Below are positions 1 through 12,184 of a stretch of DNA of 64,000 nucleotides, piece after piece; within the stretch, counting starts at the first letter, position 1; every line of letters starts with the position of its first letter. The notes under the pieces were generated by a model, which was given only the letters and a program-made list of their open reading frames with translations, was not told the DNA's origin and searched no databases. Location of the stretch: NCBI GenBank assembly GCA_029961685.1, contig JARWKL010000008.1:14107981-14171980 (forward strand). The letters run 5' to 3'. This DNA comes from Aristolochia californica. Taxonomy: Eukaryota > Streptophyta > Magnoliopsida > Piperales > Aristolochiaceae. The translations under genes and the position numbers were made by a program.

Positions 1-3000
1 TTTGTTGTGATCTATATTTGCCTTATCTTTTTGTTTACGAGAAAATTGGGAGAGAGAACAACTCAAGTTTGAAAAAAAAAATTGATCATCCAAAATGGAA
101 ATGAACCAATGCTGAGAGAGATAATTCCAAAAAGTATCTGTGATTTTTTAGGTCCGCATTTTTTAAAATAGGAAAAAAGTGGTCGTGTGGCTCTGGTAAA
201 TATCCCACCGCATGTTAACAAGAGAATTTTAATTTTTTCCACTCCTTGAAATTTTTGGATCATTAGGTCATTTTCATCTTCAACATGTTTCTGGCATGCA
301 TATCCACCACATTTAAATAATGTTAACATGAATTAGGAATCTCTTTCTAAAAAAATTCCACCAAGCTTTCAGGGGTTGTACTAGTGGAATTTCCCCTACG
401 TGGATAACAAAACTTTGGTTTTAATTTTTAGTCCGTGAAAATAATTTTCTTCACTCATATTTTTTATAGTTTTAAAATTATTTTGCATACATAAACTTTA
501 AAATTATAATTTTGTTGTGATCTATATTTGCCTTGTCATTTGGTTTATGACTAAACTGGGAGAGTGAAAAACTAAAGTTTGAAAATAAAAAAAATTTACA
601 TCCAAAATGGAAATGCACAAATGCCGAGAGACATAATTCCAAAAAGTATCCGGGATTTTTTGGGTCCATTTTTTTTAAAATTGGCAAAAAGTGGGTAGTT
701 TGGCTCAGGTAAATATCCCACCGTACGTTAACTTGAGAATTTTAATTTTTTCTACTCCTTGAAATGTTTGGGTCATTAGGTCACTTGCATCTTCAACATG
801 TTTCTGGCATGCATATCCACCACATTTAAAACATGTTGGGATCAATTAGAAATCACTTTCTTAATAAATTTCACCAAGCTATCTGGGGTTGTTCTAGTGG
901 AATTTCCCCAACGTGGATAACAAAACTTTGGTGTTCATTTTTAGCGCGTGAAAATAATTTTCTTCACTCACATTTATTATAGTTTTCAAATTCTATTGCA
1001 TACATAAACTCTAAAATTTTGATTTTGTTGTGATCTATATTTTCCTTATCTTTTTGTTTACGAGAAAATTGGGAGAGAGAAAAACTCAAGTTTGCAAAAA
1101 AATATTGAAAATCCAAAATTGAAATGCACATATGCTGAGAAAGATAATTCCAAAAAGCATATGTGATTTTTTAGGTCCACTTTTTTTAAAAAAGGCAAAA
1201 AGTGGGTTGTTTGGCTCTGGTAAATATCCCACCGAACGTTAACTCTAGAATTTTAAGTTTTTCTTCTCCTTGAAATTTTTGAATCATTTGGTCATTTGCA
1301 TCTTCAGCATGTTTCTGGCATTCCTATCCACCACATTTAAAACATGTTAGGATCAATTAGAAATCTCTTTCTTATAAAATTCCACCAAGCTATCTGGGGT
1401 TGTACTAGTGGAATTTCCCCAAATTGGAAAACAAAATTTTGGTGTTCATTTTTAGTGCGTGAAAATAATTTTCTTCATTTAGTTTTATTATAATATTCAA
1501 ATTCTTTTGCATACATAAACTCTAAAATTTTTATTTTGTTGTGATCTATATTTTCCTTATCTTTTTGTTTACGAGAAAACTGGTTGAGTGAAAAACTCAA
1601 GTTTGAAAAAAAAAATTCAACATCCAAAATGGAAATGAACAAATGGTGAGAAAGATAATTCCAAAAAGTATCTGTGAATTTTTAGGTCCGCATTTTGTAA
1701 AATAGGCAAAAAGTGGGTTGTTTGGCTCTGGTAAATATCCCACCGCACATTAACTTTAGAATTTTAATTTTTTCCACTCCTTGAAATTTTTGGATCATTA
1801 GGTCATTTTCATCTTACCATGTTTCTGGCATGCATATCCACCACATTTTAAACATGTTAGGATCAATTAGAAATCTCTTTCTAATAAAATTCCACCAAGC
1901 TATCTGGGATTGTTCTAGTGGAATTTCCCCATCTTGGATAACGAAACTTTGGTGTTAATCTTTAGTTCGTGTAAATAATTTTATTTACTCACATTTATTA
2001 TAGTTTTCAAATTCTTTTGCATACATAAACTATAAAATTTTCATTTTGTTGTGATCTATATTTGCCTTATAATTTTTGTTTACGAGAAAACTGGGAGAGT
2101 GAAAAACTCAAGTTTGAAAATAAAAAAATTGAACATCCAAATGGAAATACACAAATGCTGAGTGAGAGAATTCAAAAAAGTATCTGTGATTTTTTAGGTC
2201 CGCTTTTTGTAAAATAGGCAAAAAGTGGGTAGTTTGGCTCTGGTAAATATCCCACCGCACGTTAACTTGAGAATTTTAATTTTTTTACTCGAAATTTTTG
2301 GATCGTTAGGTCATTTGCATTTTCAACATGTTTTGGCATGCATTTCCACCACATTTAAAACATGTTAGGATCAATTAGAAATCTCTTTCTTATAATATTC
2401 CACCAAGCTATCTGGGGTTGTACTAGTGGAATTTCCCAATTGTGAATAACAAAACTTTGGAGTTGATTTTTACTGCGTGAAAATTATTTTCTTCACTCAC
2501 AATTATTATAGTTTTCATATTCTTTTGCATACATAAACTCTAAAATTTTTATTTTGTTGTGATCTATATTTGACTTATCTTTTTGTTTACGTGAAAACTG
2601 TGAGAGTGAAAAATTCAAGTTTGAAAAAAAAAAAATTGAACATCCAAAATGGAAATGCTCAAATGTAGAGAGAGATAATTCCAAAATTTATATGTGATTT
2701 TTTAAGTCCTCTTGTTGAAAAATTGGCAAAAAGTGCGTTGTTTGTCTCAGGTAAATATCCCACCGCACGTTAACTTGAGAATTTTAATTTTTTCTACTCG
2801 AAATTTTTTTATCATTAGGTTATTTGCATCTTCAACATGTTTCTGGAATGCATATTCACCACATTTAAAACATGTTAGGATCAATTAGAAATCTCTTTCT
2901 TATAAAATTCCACCAAGCTATCTGGGTTTGTACTAGTGGAATATCTCCAACATGGATAACAAAACATTGGTGTTAATTTTAAGTGCGTGAAAATAAATTT

Positions 3001-4597
3001 CTTCACTCAAATTTATTATATCTTTCAAATTCTTTTGCATACATAAACTTTGAAATATTAATTTTTTGTAATCTATATTTGCCTTAAGTTTTTGTTTACG
3101 AGAAAACTGGGAGAGAGAAAAACTCAAGTTTGAAAAAAAAAAATGAACATCCAAAATGGAAATGAACAAATGCTGAGATAGATAATTCGAAAATGTATCT
3201 GAGATTTTTAAGGTTCGCTTTTTGTAAAATAGGCAAAAAGTGGGTTGTTTGGCTCTGGTAAATATCCCACCGGACGTTAACTTGAGAATTTAAATTTTTT
3301 CTAGTCAAACTTTTTGGATCATTAGGTCATTTGCGTCTTCAACATGTTTCAAGCATGCATATCCACCACATTTAAAACATGTTAGGATCAATTAGAAATC
3401 TCTTTCTGATAAAATTCCTCCAAGCTATCTTGGGGTTGTACTAGTGGAATTTCCCCATCGTGGATAACAAAACTTCTATGTTCAATTTTAGTGCGTGAAA
3501 ATACTTTTCTTCACTTTAATTTATTATAGTTTTAAAATTCTTTTGCATACAAAACTCTAAAATTTTCATTTAGTTGTGATCTATATTTGCCATATCATTT
3601 TGTTTATTAGAAAATTGGAGAGAGAAAAACTCAAGTTTGAAAAAAAAATTGAACATCCAAAATTGAAATCCAAAAATGCTGAGAGAGATAATTCCAAAAA
3701 TTATCTATGATTTTTTAGGTCCGCTTGTTGTAAAATAAGCAAAAAGTGGGTTGTTTTGCTCTGGTTAATATCCCACCGCTTGTTAACTTCAGAATTTTAA
3801 TTTTTTCTACTCCATGAAATTTTTGGATCATTAGGTCATTTGCATCTTCAACATGTTTCTGGCATGCATATCTACCAGATTTAAAGCATGTTAGGATCAA
3901 TTAGAAATTTCTTTCTTATAAAATTCCACCAAGTGATTTGGGGTTGAACAAGTGGAATTTCCCCAACGTGGATAACAAAAGTTTGGTGTTCATTTTTAGT
4001 GCGTGAAAATAATTTTCTTCACTTATATTTATTATAGTTTTCAAATTATTTTACATACATAAACTCTAAAATTTTCATTTTGTTGTGATCTTTATTTGCC
4101 TTATCTTTTTGTTTAGGACAAAACTGGGAGAGTGAAAAACTCAAGTTTGAAAAAAAAAATTGAACATCCAAAATGGAAATGCACAAAAGCTGAGAGAGAT
4201 AATCTACAAAAAGTATCTGTGATTTGTTAGGTCCGCTTTTTGTAAAATAGGAAAAAGGTGGGTTGTTTGGCTCTGGTAAGTATCCCATCGCACGTTAACT
4301 TGAGAGTTTAAGTTTTTTCTACTCCTTGAAATTTTTGGATCATTAGGTCATTTGCATCTTATACATGTTTCTGGCATGCATATGCACCACATTTAAAACA
4401 TGTTAGGATCAATTAGAAATCTCTTTCTTATAAAATTCCACCAAGCTATCTGGGGTTCTACTAGTGGAATTTTCGCAACGTGGATAACAAAACTTTGGTG
4501 TTCATTTTTAGTGCATAGAAATAATTGTCTTCACTCACATTTATTATAGTTTTCAAATTCTTTTGCATACATAAACTCTAAAATTTCATTTTGTTGT
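1..4597. repeat. Satellite units, segment 1 (9 units)
   Basis: Unit starts are 9, 519, 1032, 1543, 2053, 2561, 3070, 3578 and 4087; all lengths are 508-513 bp. There is no strong local duplication. Units between about 2.6 and 3.6 kb share rare variants with 30.5-31.4 kb: a CTTGTTGAAAAAT stretch, a start-word variant with TAATCTA, and CATACAAAACTC in the next unit. Some units here carry TTTTTTCCACTCC instead of the usual TTTTTTCTACTCC, a variant also seen near 28.2-28.7 and 34.9 kb. Otherwise I see nothing besides satellite sequence. Confidence 0.9.
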
Positions 4598-7500
4598 GAT
4601 CTACATTTGTTTGATCTTTTTGTTTACGAGAAAACTAGGAGAGTGAAAAAAAAAGTTTGAAAAAAAAATTGAACATCCAAAATGGAAATGCACAAATGCT
4701 GAGAGAGATAATTCCAAAAATTATCTGTGAATTTTAGGTCCGCTTTTTGTAAAATTGGTAAAAAGTGGGATGTTTGGCTCTGGTATATATCAAACCGCAC
4801 GTTAACTGGAGAATTTTAATTTTTTCTACTCTTTGAAATTTTTTTATCATTAGGTCATTTGCATCTTCAACATGTTTCTGGCTTGCATATCCACCACATT
4901 TAAAACATGTTAGGATCAATTAAAAATCTCTTTCTTATAAAATTCCACCAAGCTATCTGGGGTAGAACTAGTGGAATTTCCCCAACACGGGTAACAAAAC
5001 TTTGGTGTTCATTTTTAGTGGGTGAAAATATTTTTCTTCACACACATTTATTATAGTTTTCAAATTCTTTTACTTACATAAACTCTAAAATTTTCATTTT
5101 ATTGTGATCTATATTTGTCTTTTCTTTTTCTTTTACGAGAAAACTGGGAGAGTGAAAAACTCAAGTTTGAAAAACAAAACTGAACATCTAAAATGGAAAT
5201 GCACAAATGCTGAGAGAGATAATTCCAAAAACAATCTCTGATTTTTTAGGTCTGCATTTTGTCAAATAGGCAAAAAGTGGGTTGTTTGGCTCTGGTAAAT
5301 ATCCCACCGCACGTTAACTTGAGAATTTTAATTTTTTCTACTCCCTTAAATTTTTGGATCATTAGGTCATTTACAGGTTCAACATGTTTCTGGCTTGCAT
5401 ATCAATCACATTTGAAACATGATAGGATCAATTAGAAATATCTTTCTTAAAAAATTCCACCAAGCTATCTGGGGTTGTACTTGGGAAATTTCCCCAACGT
5501 GGACAAAAAACATTGGTGTTCATTTTAGTGGGTGAAAATAATTTTCTTCAATCACATTTATTATAGTTTTCAAATTCTTTTGCATACATAAACTCTAAAA
5601 TTTTCATTTTGTTGTGATCTATATTTGCCTTATCTTTTTGTTTAAGAGAAAACTGGGAGAGTGAAAAACTAAAGTTTGAAAAAAAAAATTGAACATCCAA
5701 AATGGAAATGCACAAATGCTGAGAGAGATAATTCCAAAAAGTATCTATGATTTATTAGGTCCGCTTTTTGTAAAATAGGCAAAAAGTGGGTTGTTTGGCT
5801 CCAGTAAATATCCCACCGCACGTTTACTTGAGTATTTTAATTTTTTCTACTCCTTGAAATTTTTGGATCATGAGGTCATTTGCATCTTCAACATGTTTCT
5901 GGCATGCATATCCACCACATTTAAAACATGTTAGGATCAATTATAAATCTCTTTCTTAAAAAAATCCACCAAGCTATCTGCGGTTGTACTAGTGGAATTT
6001 CCCCAACGTGGATGACAAAACTTTGGTGTTCATTTTTAGTGTGTGAAAATAATTTTCTTCACTCACATTTATTAAAGTTTTTAAATTCTTTTGCATGCAT
6101 AAACACTAAAATTTTCATTTTGTTGTGATCTATATTTGCCTTATCATTTTGTTTAGGAGAAAACTGGGTGAGTGAAAAACTCAAATTTGAAAAAAAAAAT
6201 TTGAACATCCAAAATAGAATTGCACAAATGCAGAGAGAGATAATTTCAAAAAGGATCTGTGAATTTTTGGGGCAAGTTTTTGAAAAATAGGAAAAAAGTG
6301 GGTTGTTTGGCTCTGGTAAATATCCCACTGCACGTTAACTTGAGAATTTTAATTTTTTCTGCTCGACATTATTGGATCTTTACATCATTTGCATCTTCAA
6401 CATGTTTATGGCATGCATATCCACCACATTTAAAACATTTTAGGATCAATTAGAAATCTCTTTCTTGTAAAATTCCACCAAGTTATCTAGAGTTGTACTA
6501 ATGGAATTTCCCCAACGTGGATAACTAAACTTTGGTGTTCTTTTTTAGAGTGTGAAAATAATTTTCTTCACTCACATTTATTCTAGTTTTCAAATTATTT
6601 TTCATTCATAAACTCTAAAATTTTCATTTTGTTGTGATCTATATTTGCCTTCTCTTTTTGTTTACAAGAAAACTGGGAGTGTGAAAAACCCAAGTTTGAA
6701 AAAAAAAATTGAACGTCCAAAATGGAAATGCACAATTGCTGAGAGAGATAATTCTAAAAAGTACCGGTGATTTTTTATGTCCGCTTTTTGTTAAATAGGC
6801 AAAAAGTGGGTTGTTTGGCTCTGGTAAATATTAACCGCACGTTAACTTGAGAATTTTAATTTTTTCTACTCCTTGAAATTTTTGGATAATTAGGTCATTT
6901 GCATCTTCAACATGTTTCTGGCATGTATATCCACCACATTTAAAACATGTTAGGATCAATTAGAAATCTCTTTCTTATAAAATTCCCCGAAGCAATCTGG
7001 GGTTGTACTTGTGGAATTTCCCCAACGTGGATAACAAAACTTTGGTGTTCATTTCTAGTGCATGGAAATAATTTTCTTCACTCACCTTTATTTTAGTTTT
7101 GCATACATAAACTCTAAAATTTTCATTTCATTGTGATTTATATTTGCGTTATATTTTTGTTTACAAGAAAACTGGGAGAGTGAAAAACTCAAGTTTGAAA
7201 ACAAAAATTGAACATCCATAATGGAAATACACAAATGCTAAGAGAGATAATTCCAAAAAGTAACTATGATTTTCTAGGTCCGCTTTTTGTAAAATTGACA
7301 AAAAATGGCTTGTTTGGCTCTGGTAATTATACTATCGTACGTTAACTTGAGAATTTTAATTTTTTCTACTCCTTGAAATTTTTGGAACATTAGGTCATTT
7401 GCATCTTCAACATGTTTCTTGCATGCATATCCACCACATTTAAAACATGGTAGGATCAAGTAGAAATCCCTTTCTTATAACATTCCACCAAGCTATCTGG

Positions 7501-8151
7501 GGTTGTACTAGTGGAATTTCGGAAACGTGGATAACAAAACTTTGGTGTTCATTTTTAGTGCGTGAAAATAATTTTCTTCACTCACATTTATTATAGTTTT
7601 CAAATTCTTTTCCATACATAAACTCTAAAATTTTCATTTTGTTGTGATCTATATTTACCTTATCTTTTTTTAAGAGAAAACTGGGAGAGTGAAAAACTCA
7701 AATTGGAAAAAAAAATTTGAACATCCAAAATGGATATGCACAAATGCTGAGAGAGATAATTCCAAAAAGGATCCATGGTTTTTTTGGTCCACTTTTTGAA
7801 AAATAGGAAAACAGTGGGTTGTTTGTCTCTGGTAATTATTTCACTGCACGTTAACTTGAGAATTTTAATTTTTTCTACTCGAAATTTTTGAATCATTAGA
7901 TCATTTGCATCTTCAACATGTTTCTGGCATGCATATCCACCACATTTAAAACATGTTAGGATCAATTAGAAATCTCTTTCTTATAAAATTCCACCAAGCT
8001 ATCTGGAGTTGAACTAGTGGAATTTCCCCAACGTGGATAACAAAACTTTGGTGTTCCTTTTTAGTGCGTGAAAATAATTTTCTTCATTCAAATTTATTAT
8101 ATTTTTCAAATTCATTTGCATACATAAACTCTAAAATATTCATTTTGTTGT
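4598..8151. repeat. Satellite units, segment 2: first copy of a 7-unit block
   Basis: Unit starts are 4598, 5106, 5616, 6127, 6636, 7135 and 7646. From about 4500 to 8000 this segment matches 12.09-16.06 kb. The offset is about 7587 bp at first (4598 to 12185, 5106 to 12695) and 8097 bp after one extra unit in the other copy (6127 to 14224, 7646 to 15742). Shared rare variants include GTGCATAGAAATAATTG (from 4511), a GAAAAACAAAACTGAAC tract, CCGCACGTTTAC, and a unit shortened to 499 bp by the same loss of bases between TTTAGTTTT and GCATAC (near 7100 and 15196). Confidence 0.88.
5761..5789. other. Conserved 10 bp inverted repeat in each unit (example)
   Basis: CCGCTTTTTG (5761-5770), a 9-base spacer TAAAATAGG, and CAAAAAGTGG (5780-5789) form an inverted repeat with one mismatch. 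In RNA of this strand the mismatch becomes a G-U pair, so a 10 bp hairpin with a 9 nt loop is possible. At 58788-58816 the left arm is CCACTTTTTG and the match is perfect. Most intact units keep both arms; the deletions at 10821, 31131 and 57250 remove it. Confidence 0.75.
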
Positions 8152-9117
8152 GATCTATATTTGCCTTATCTTTTTGTTTACGAGAAAACTGGGAGAGTGA
8201 AAAACTCCAGTATGGAAAAAAAAATTGAACATCCAAAATGGAAATGTACAAATGCTGAGAGAGATAATTCCAAAAAGTATCTGTGATTTTTTGGGTCCGT
8301 TTTTTGTAAAATTGGGGAAAAGTGGGTTGTTTGGCTCTGGTAAATATTCGACCGCACGTTAACTTGAAAATTTTAATTTTTTCTACTCCATGAAATTTTT
8401 GGATCATTAGGTCACTTGCATCTTCAACATGTTTCTGGCATGCATATCCACCACATTTGAAACATGTTAGGATCAATTAGAAATCTCTTTCTTATAAAAT
8501 TCCACCTAGCAATCTGGGGTAGTACTAGTGGAATTTCCCCAACATGGATAACAAAACTTTGGTGCACATTTTTAGCGCGTGAAAATAATTTTCTTCACTC
8601 ACATTTATTATATTTTTCAAATTCTTTTGCATACATAAACTCTAAAATATTCATTTTGTTGTGATCTATATTTGCCTTATCTTTTTGTTTACGAGAAAAC
8701 TGGGAGAGTGAAAAACTTCAGTATGGAAAAAAAAATTGAACATCCAAAATGGAAATATACAAATGCTGAGAGAGATAATTCCAAAAAGTATCTGTGATTT
8801 TTTGGGTCCGTTTTTTGTAAAATTGGGGAAAAGTGGGTTGTTTGGCTCTGGTAAATATTCGACCGCACGTTAACTTGAAAATTTTAATTTTTTCTACTCC
8901 ATAAAATTTTTGGATCATTAGGTCACTTGCATCTTCAACATGTTTCTGGCATGCATATCCACCACATTTGAAACATGTTAGGATCAATTAGAAATCTCTT
9001 TCTTATAAAATTCCACCTAGCAATCTGGGGTAGTACTAGTGGAATTTCCCCAACATGGATAACAAAACTTTGGTGCACATTTTTAGCGCGTGAAAATAAT
9101 TTTCTTCACTCACATTT
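8096..9117. repeat. Recent one-unit tandem duplication (two 511 bp copies)
   Basis: 8096-8606 and 8607-9117 are adjacent copies. Reading them side by side I find four substitutions and no indel in 511 bp, about 99% identity. Other neighbouring units differ far more. Both copies carry diagnostic changes: CAGTATGG before the poly(A) tract, AAATTGGGGAAAAG, ATTCGACCGCACG, ACATTTGAAACATG and GGTGCACATTTTTAGCGCG. The high identity points to a very recent unequal exchange or replication slip; an assembly duplication is the main alternative. Confidence 0.92.
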
Positions 9118-12100
9118 ATTATATTTTTCAAATTCTTTTGCATACATAAACTCTAAAATTTTCATTTTGTTGTGATCTATATTTGCCTTATCTTTTTGTT
9201 TACGAGAAAATTGGGAGAGAGAAAAACTCAAGTTTGAAAAAAAAATTATTGAACATACAAAATTGAAATGCACATATGCTGTGAGAGATAATTCCAAAAA
9301 GTATATGTGATGTTTTTAGGTCCGCTTTTTTTAAAATAGGCAAAATGTGGGTTGTTTGGCTCTGGTTAATATCCCACCGCACGTTAAATTGAGAATTTTA
9401 ATTTTTTCTACTCCTTTAAATTTTTGGATCATTAGGTCATCTGCTTCTTCAACGTGTTTCTGGCATGCATATCCACCACATTTAAAACATGTGAGGATCA
9501 ATTAAAAATCTCTATCTTATAAAATTCCACAAAGCTATCTCGGGTGGTACCAGTGGAATTTCCTCAACGTGGATAACAAACCTTTGGTCTTCATTTTTAG
9601 TGCCTGAAAATAATTTTCTTCGCTCACATTTATTATAGTTTTCAAATTCTTTTGTATACATAAACTCTAAAATTCTCATTTTGTTGTGGTCTATATTTGC
9701 CTTATCTTTTTGTTTACGAGAAAATTGGGAGAGTGGAAAACTCCAGTTTGAAAAAAAAAATTGAACATCTAAAATGGAAATGCACAAATGCTGAGAGAGA
9801 TAATTCCAAAAAGTATATGTGATTTATTCGGTCCGCTTTTTGTAAAATAGGAAAAAAGTGGGTTGTTTGGCTCTAGTAAATATCCCACCGCACGTTTACT
9901 AGAGAATTTTAATTTTTTCTACTCCTTGAAATTTTTTGATCATTAGGTCATTCGCATCTTCGACATGTTTCTGGCATGCATATCCACCACATTTAAAACA
10001 TGTTAGGATCAATTAAAAATCACTTTCTTATAAAAATACACCAAGCTTTCTGGGGTTGTACTAGTGGAATTTCCCCAACGTGGATAACAACACTTTGGTG
10101 TTCATGTTTAGTGCGTGAAAATAATTTCTTCACTCACATTTATTAAAGTTTTTAAACTCTTATGCATACATAAAGTCTAAAATTTTCAATATTTTGTGAT
10201 CTATATTTTCCTTATCTTTTTGTTTACGAGAAAACTGGTAGAGTGAAAAACTCAAATTTGAAAAAAAAAAAATTGAACATCCAAAATAGAATTGCAAAAA
10301 TGATGAGAGAGATAATTCCAAAAAGGATCCGTGATTTTTTGGGTCAAATTTTTCAAAAATAGGAAAAAAGTGGGTTGTTTGGCTATGGTAAATATCCCAC
10401 CGCATTAACTTGAGAACTTTTATTTTTCTACTCGAAATGTTTGGATCTTTAGGTCATTTGCTTCTTCAACATATTTCTGGCATGCATATCCACCACATTT
10501 AAAACATGTTTGGATCAATTAGAAATCTCTTTGTTATAAAATTACACCAAGCTATCTGGAGTTGTACTAGTGGAATTTCCCCAACGTGGATAACAAAACT
10601 TTGGTGTTCTTTTTTTGTGCATCAAAATAATTTTCTTCACTCACATTTATTATAGTTTTCAAATTCTTTTTCATACATAAACTCTAAAATTTTCATTTTG
10701 TTGTAATCTATATTTGCCTTATCTTTATGTTTACTAGAAAACTGGGAGAGTGAAAAACTCAAGTTTGAAAAAAAAAATTGAACGTCCAAAATGGAAATGC
10801 ACCAATGCTAAGAGAGATAATTCACAAAAGTGGGTTGTTTGGCTCTCGAAAAAATCCCACCGCACTTTAACTTGAGAATTTTAATTTTTTCTACTCCTTG
10901 AAATTTTTGGATCATTAGGTCATTTGCATCTTCAACATGTTTCTGGCGTGTATATCCACCACATTTAAAACATGTTCAGATCAATTAGAAATCTCTTTCT
11001 TATAAAATTCCACCAAGCTATCTGGGGTTGTACTAGTGGAATTTCCCCAACGTGGATAACAAAACTTTGCTATTCATTTTTAGTGCGTGAAAATAATTTT
11101 CATCACTCACATTTATTATAGTTTTCAAATTCTTTTGCTATCATAAAATCTAAAATTTTCATTTTGTTGTGATCTATATTTGCCTTATCTTTTTATTTAC
11201 GACAAAACTGGGAGAGTGAAAAACTCAAGTTTGACAAAAAAATTTGAACTTCCAAAATGGAAATGCATAAATGCTCAGAGAGATAATTCCAAAAAGTATC
11301 TGTGATTTTTTAGGTCCGCATTTTGTAAAGTAGGCAAAAAGTGGGTTGTTTGGCTCTGGTAAATATCCCGCCGCACGTTGACTTGAGAGTTTTAAGTTTT
11401 TCTACTCGTTGAAATTCTTGGATCATTAAGTCATTTGCATCTTCAACATGTTTCTGGCATGCATATCCACCACATTTAAAACATGTTACGATCAATTAGA
11501 AATCTCTTTCTTATAAAATTCCACCAAGCTATCTGGGGTTGTACTAGTGGAATTTCCCCAACGTGGATAACAAAACTTTGGTATTCATTTTTAGTGCGTG
11601 AAAATAATTTTCTTCAGTCACATTTATTATAGTTTTGAAATTCTTTTGCATAGATAAACTCTAAAATTTTCATTTTGTTGTGATCTATATTTGCCTTATC
11701 TATTTTTTTACGAGAAAACTGGGAGAGTGAAAAACTCAAGTATGAAAAAAAAAAATTAACATCGAAAGAGGAAATGCACAAATGAAGAGAGAGATAATTC
11801 CAAAAAGTATCTGCGATTTTTTAGGTCCGCTTTTTGTAAAAAAAGCAAAAAGTGGGTTGTTAGGCTCTTTAAACCGCACGTTAACTTGAGAATTTTAATT
11901 TTTTCTAATCCTTGAAATTTTTGGATCATTAGGTCATTTGCATCTTCAACATGTTTTTGACATGCATATTCACCACATTTAAAACATGTTAGGAGCAATT
12001 AAAAATCTCTTTCTTATAAAATTCCACTAAGCTATCTAGGGTTGTTCTAGTGGAATTTCCCCAACGTGGATAACAAAACTTTGGTGTTCATTTTTAGTGC

Positions 12101-12184
12101 ATAGAAATAATTGTCTTCACTCACATTTATTATAGTTTTCAAATTCTTTTGCATACATAAACTCTAAAATTTTCATTTTGTTGT
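8152..12184. repeat. Satellite units, segment 3 (8 units)
   Basis: Unit starts are 8152, 8663, 9174, 9688, 10198, 10705, 11171 and 11682. The first two are the recent duplication at 8096-9117. From about 10.0 to 10.8 kb the sequence matches 16.05-16.87 kb at an offset of 6052 bp (10198 to 16250, 10705 to 16757). About 11.05-11.26 kb matches 17.66-17.86 kb, including TTATTTACGACAAAAC followed by TTTGACAAAAAAATTTG. The unit from 10705 is 466 bp and the unit from 11682 is 503 bp because of internal deletions. Confidence 0.88.
10705..11170. repeat. Deleted satellite unit, 466 bp
   Basis: This unit lacks 45 bp compared with its closest relative at 16757-17267. The gap lies at about 10821-10830, where the AATTCC side of the unit is joined directly to AAAAGTGGGTTG. 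In the intact relative the two flanks of the lost segment both read CAAAAAG, and the distance between those two copies is exactly 45 bases. A deletion between the two 7 bp direct repeats therefore explains the event. Two further base differences occur at the junction itself. Confidence 0.85.
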
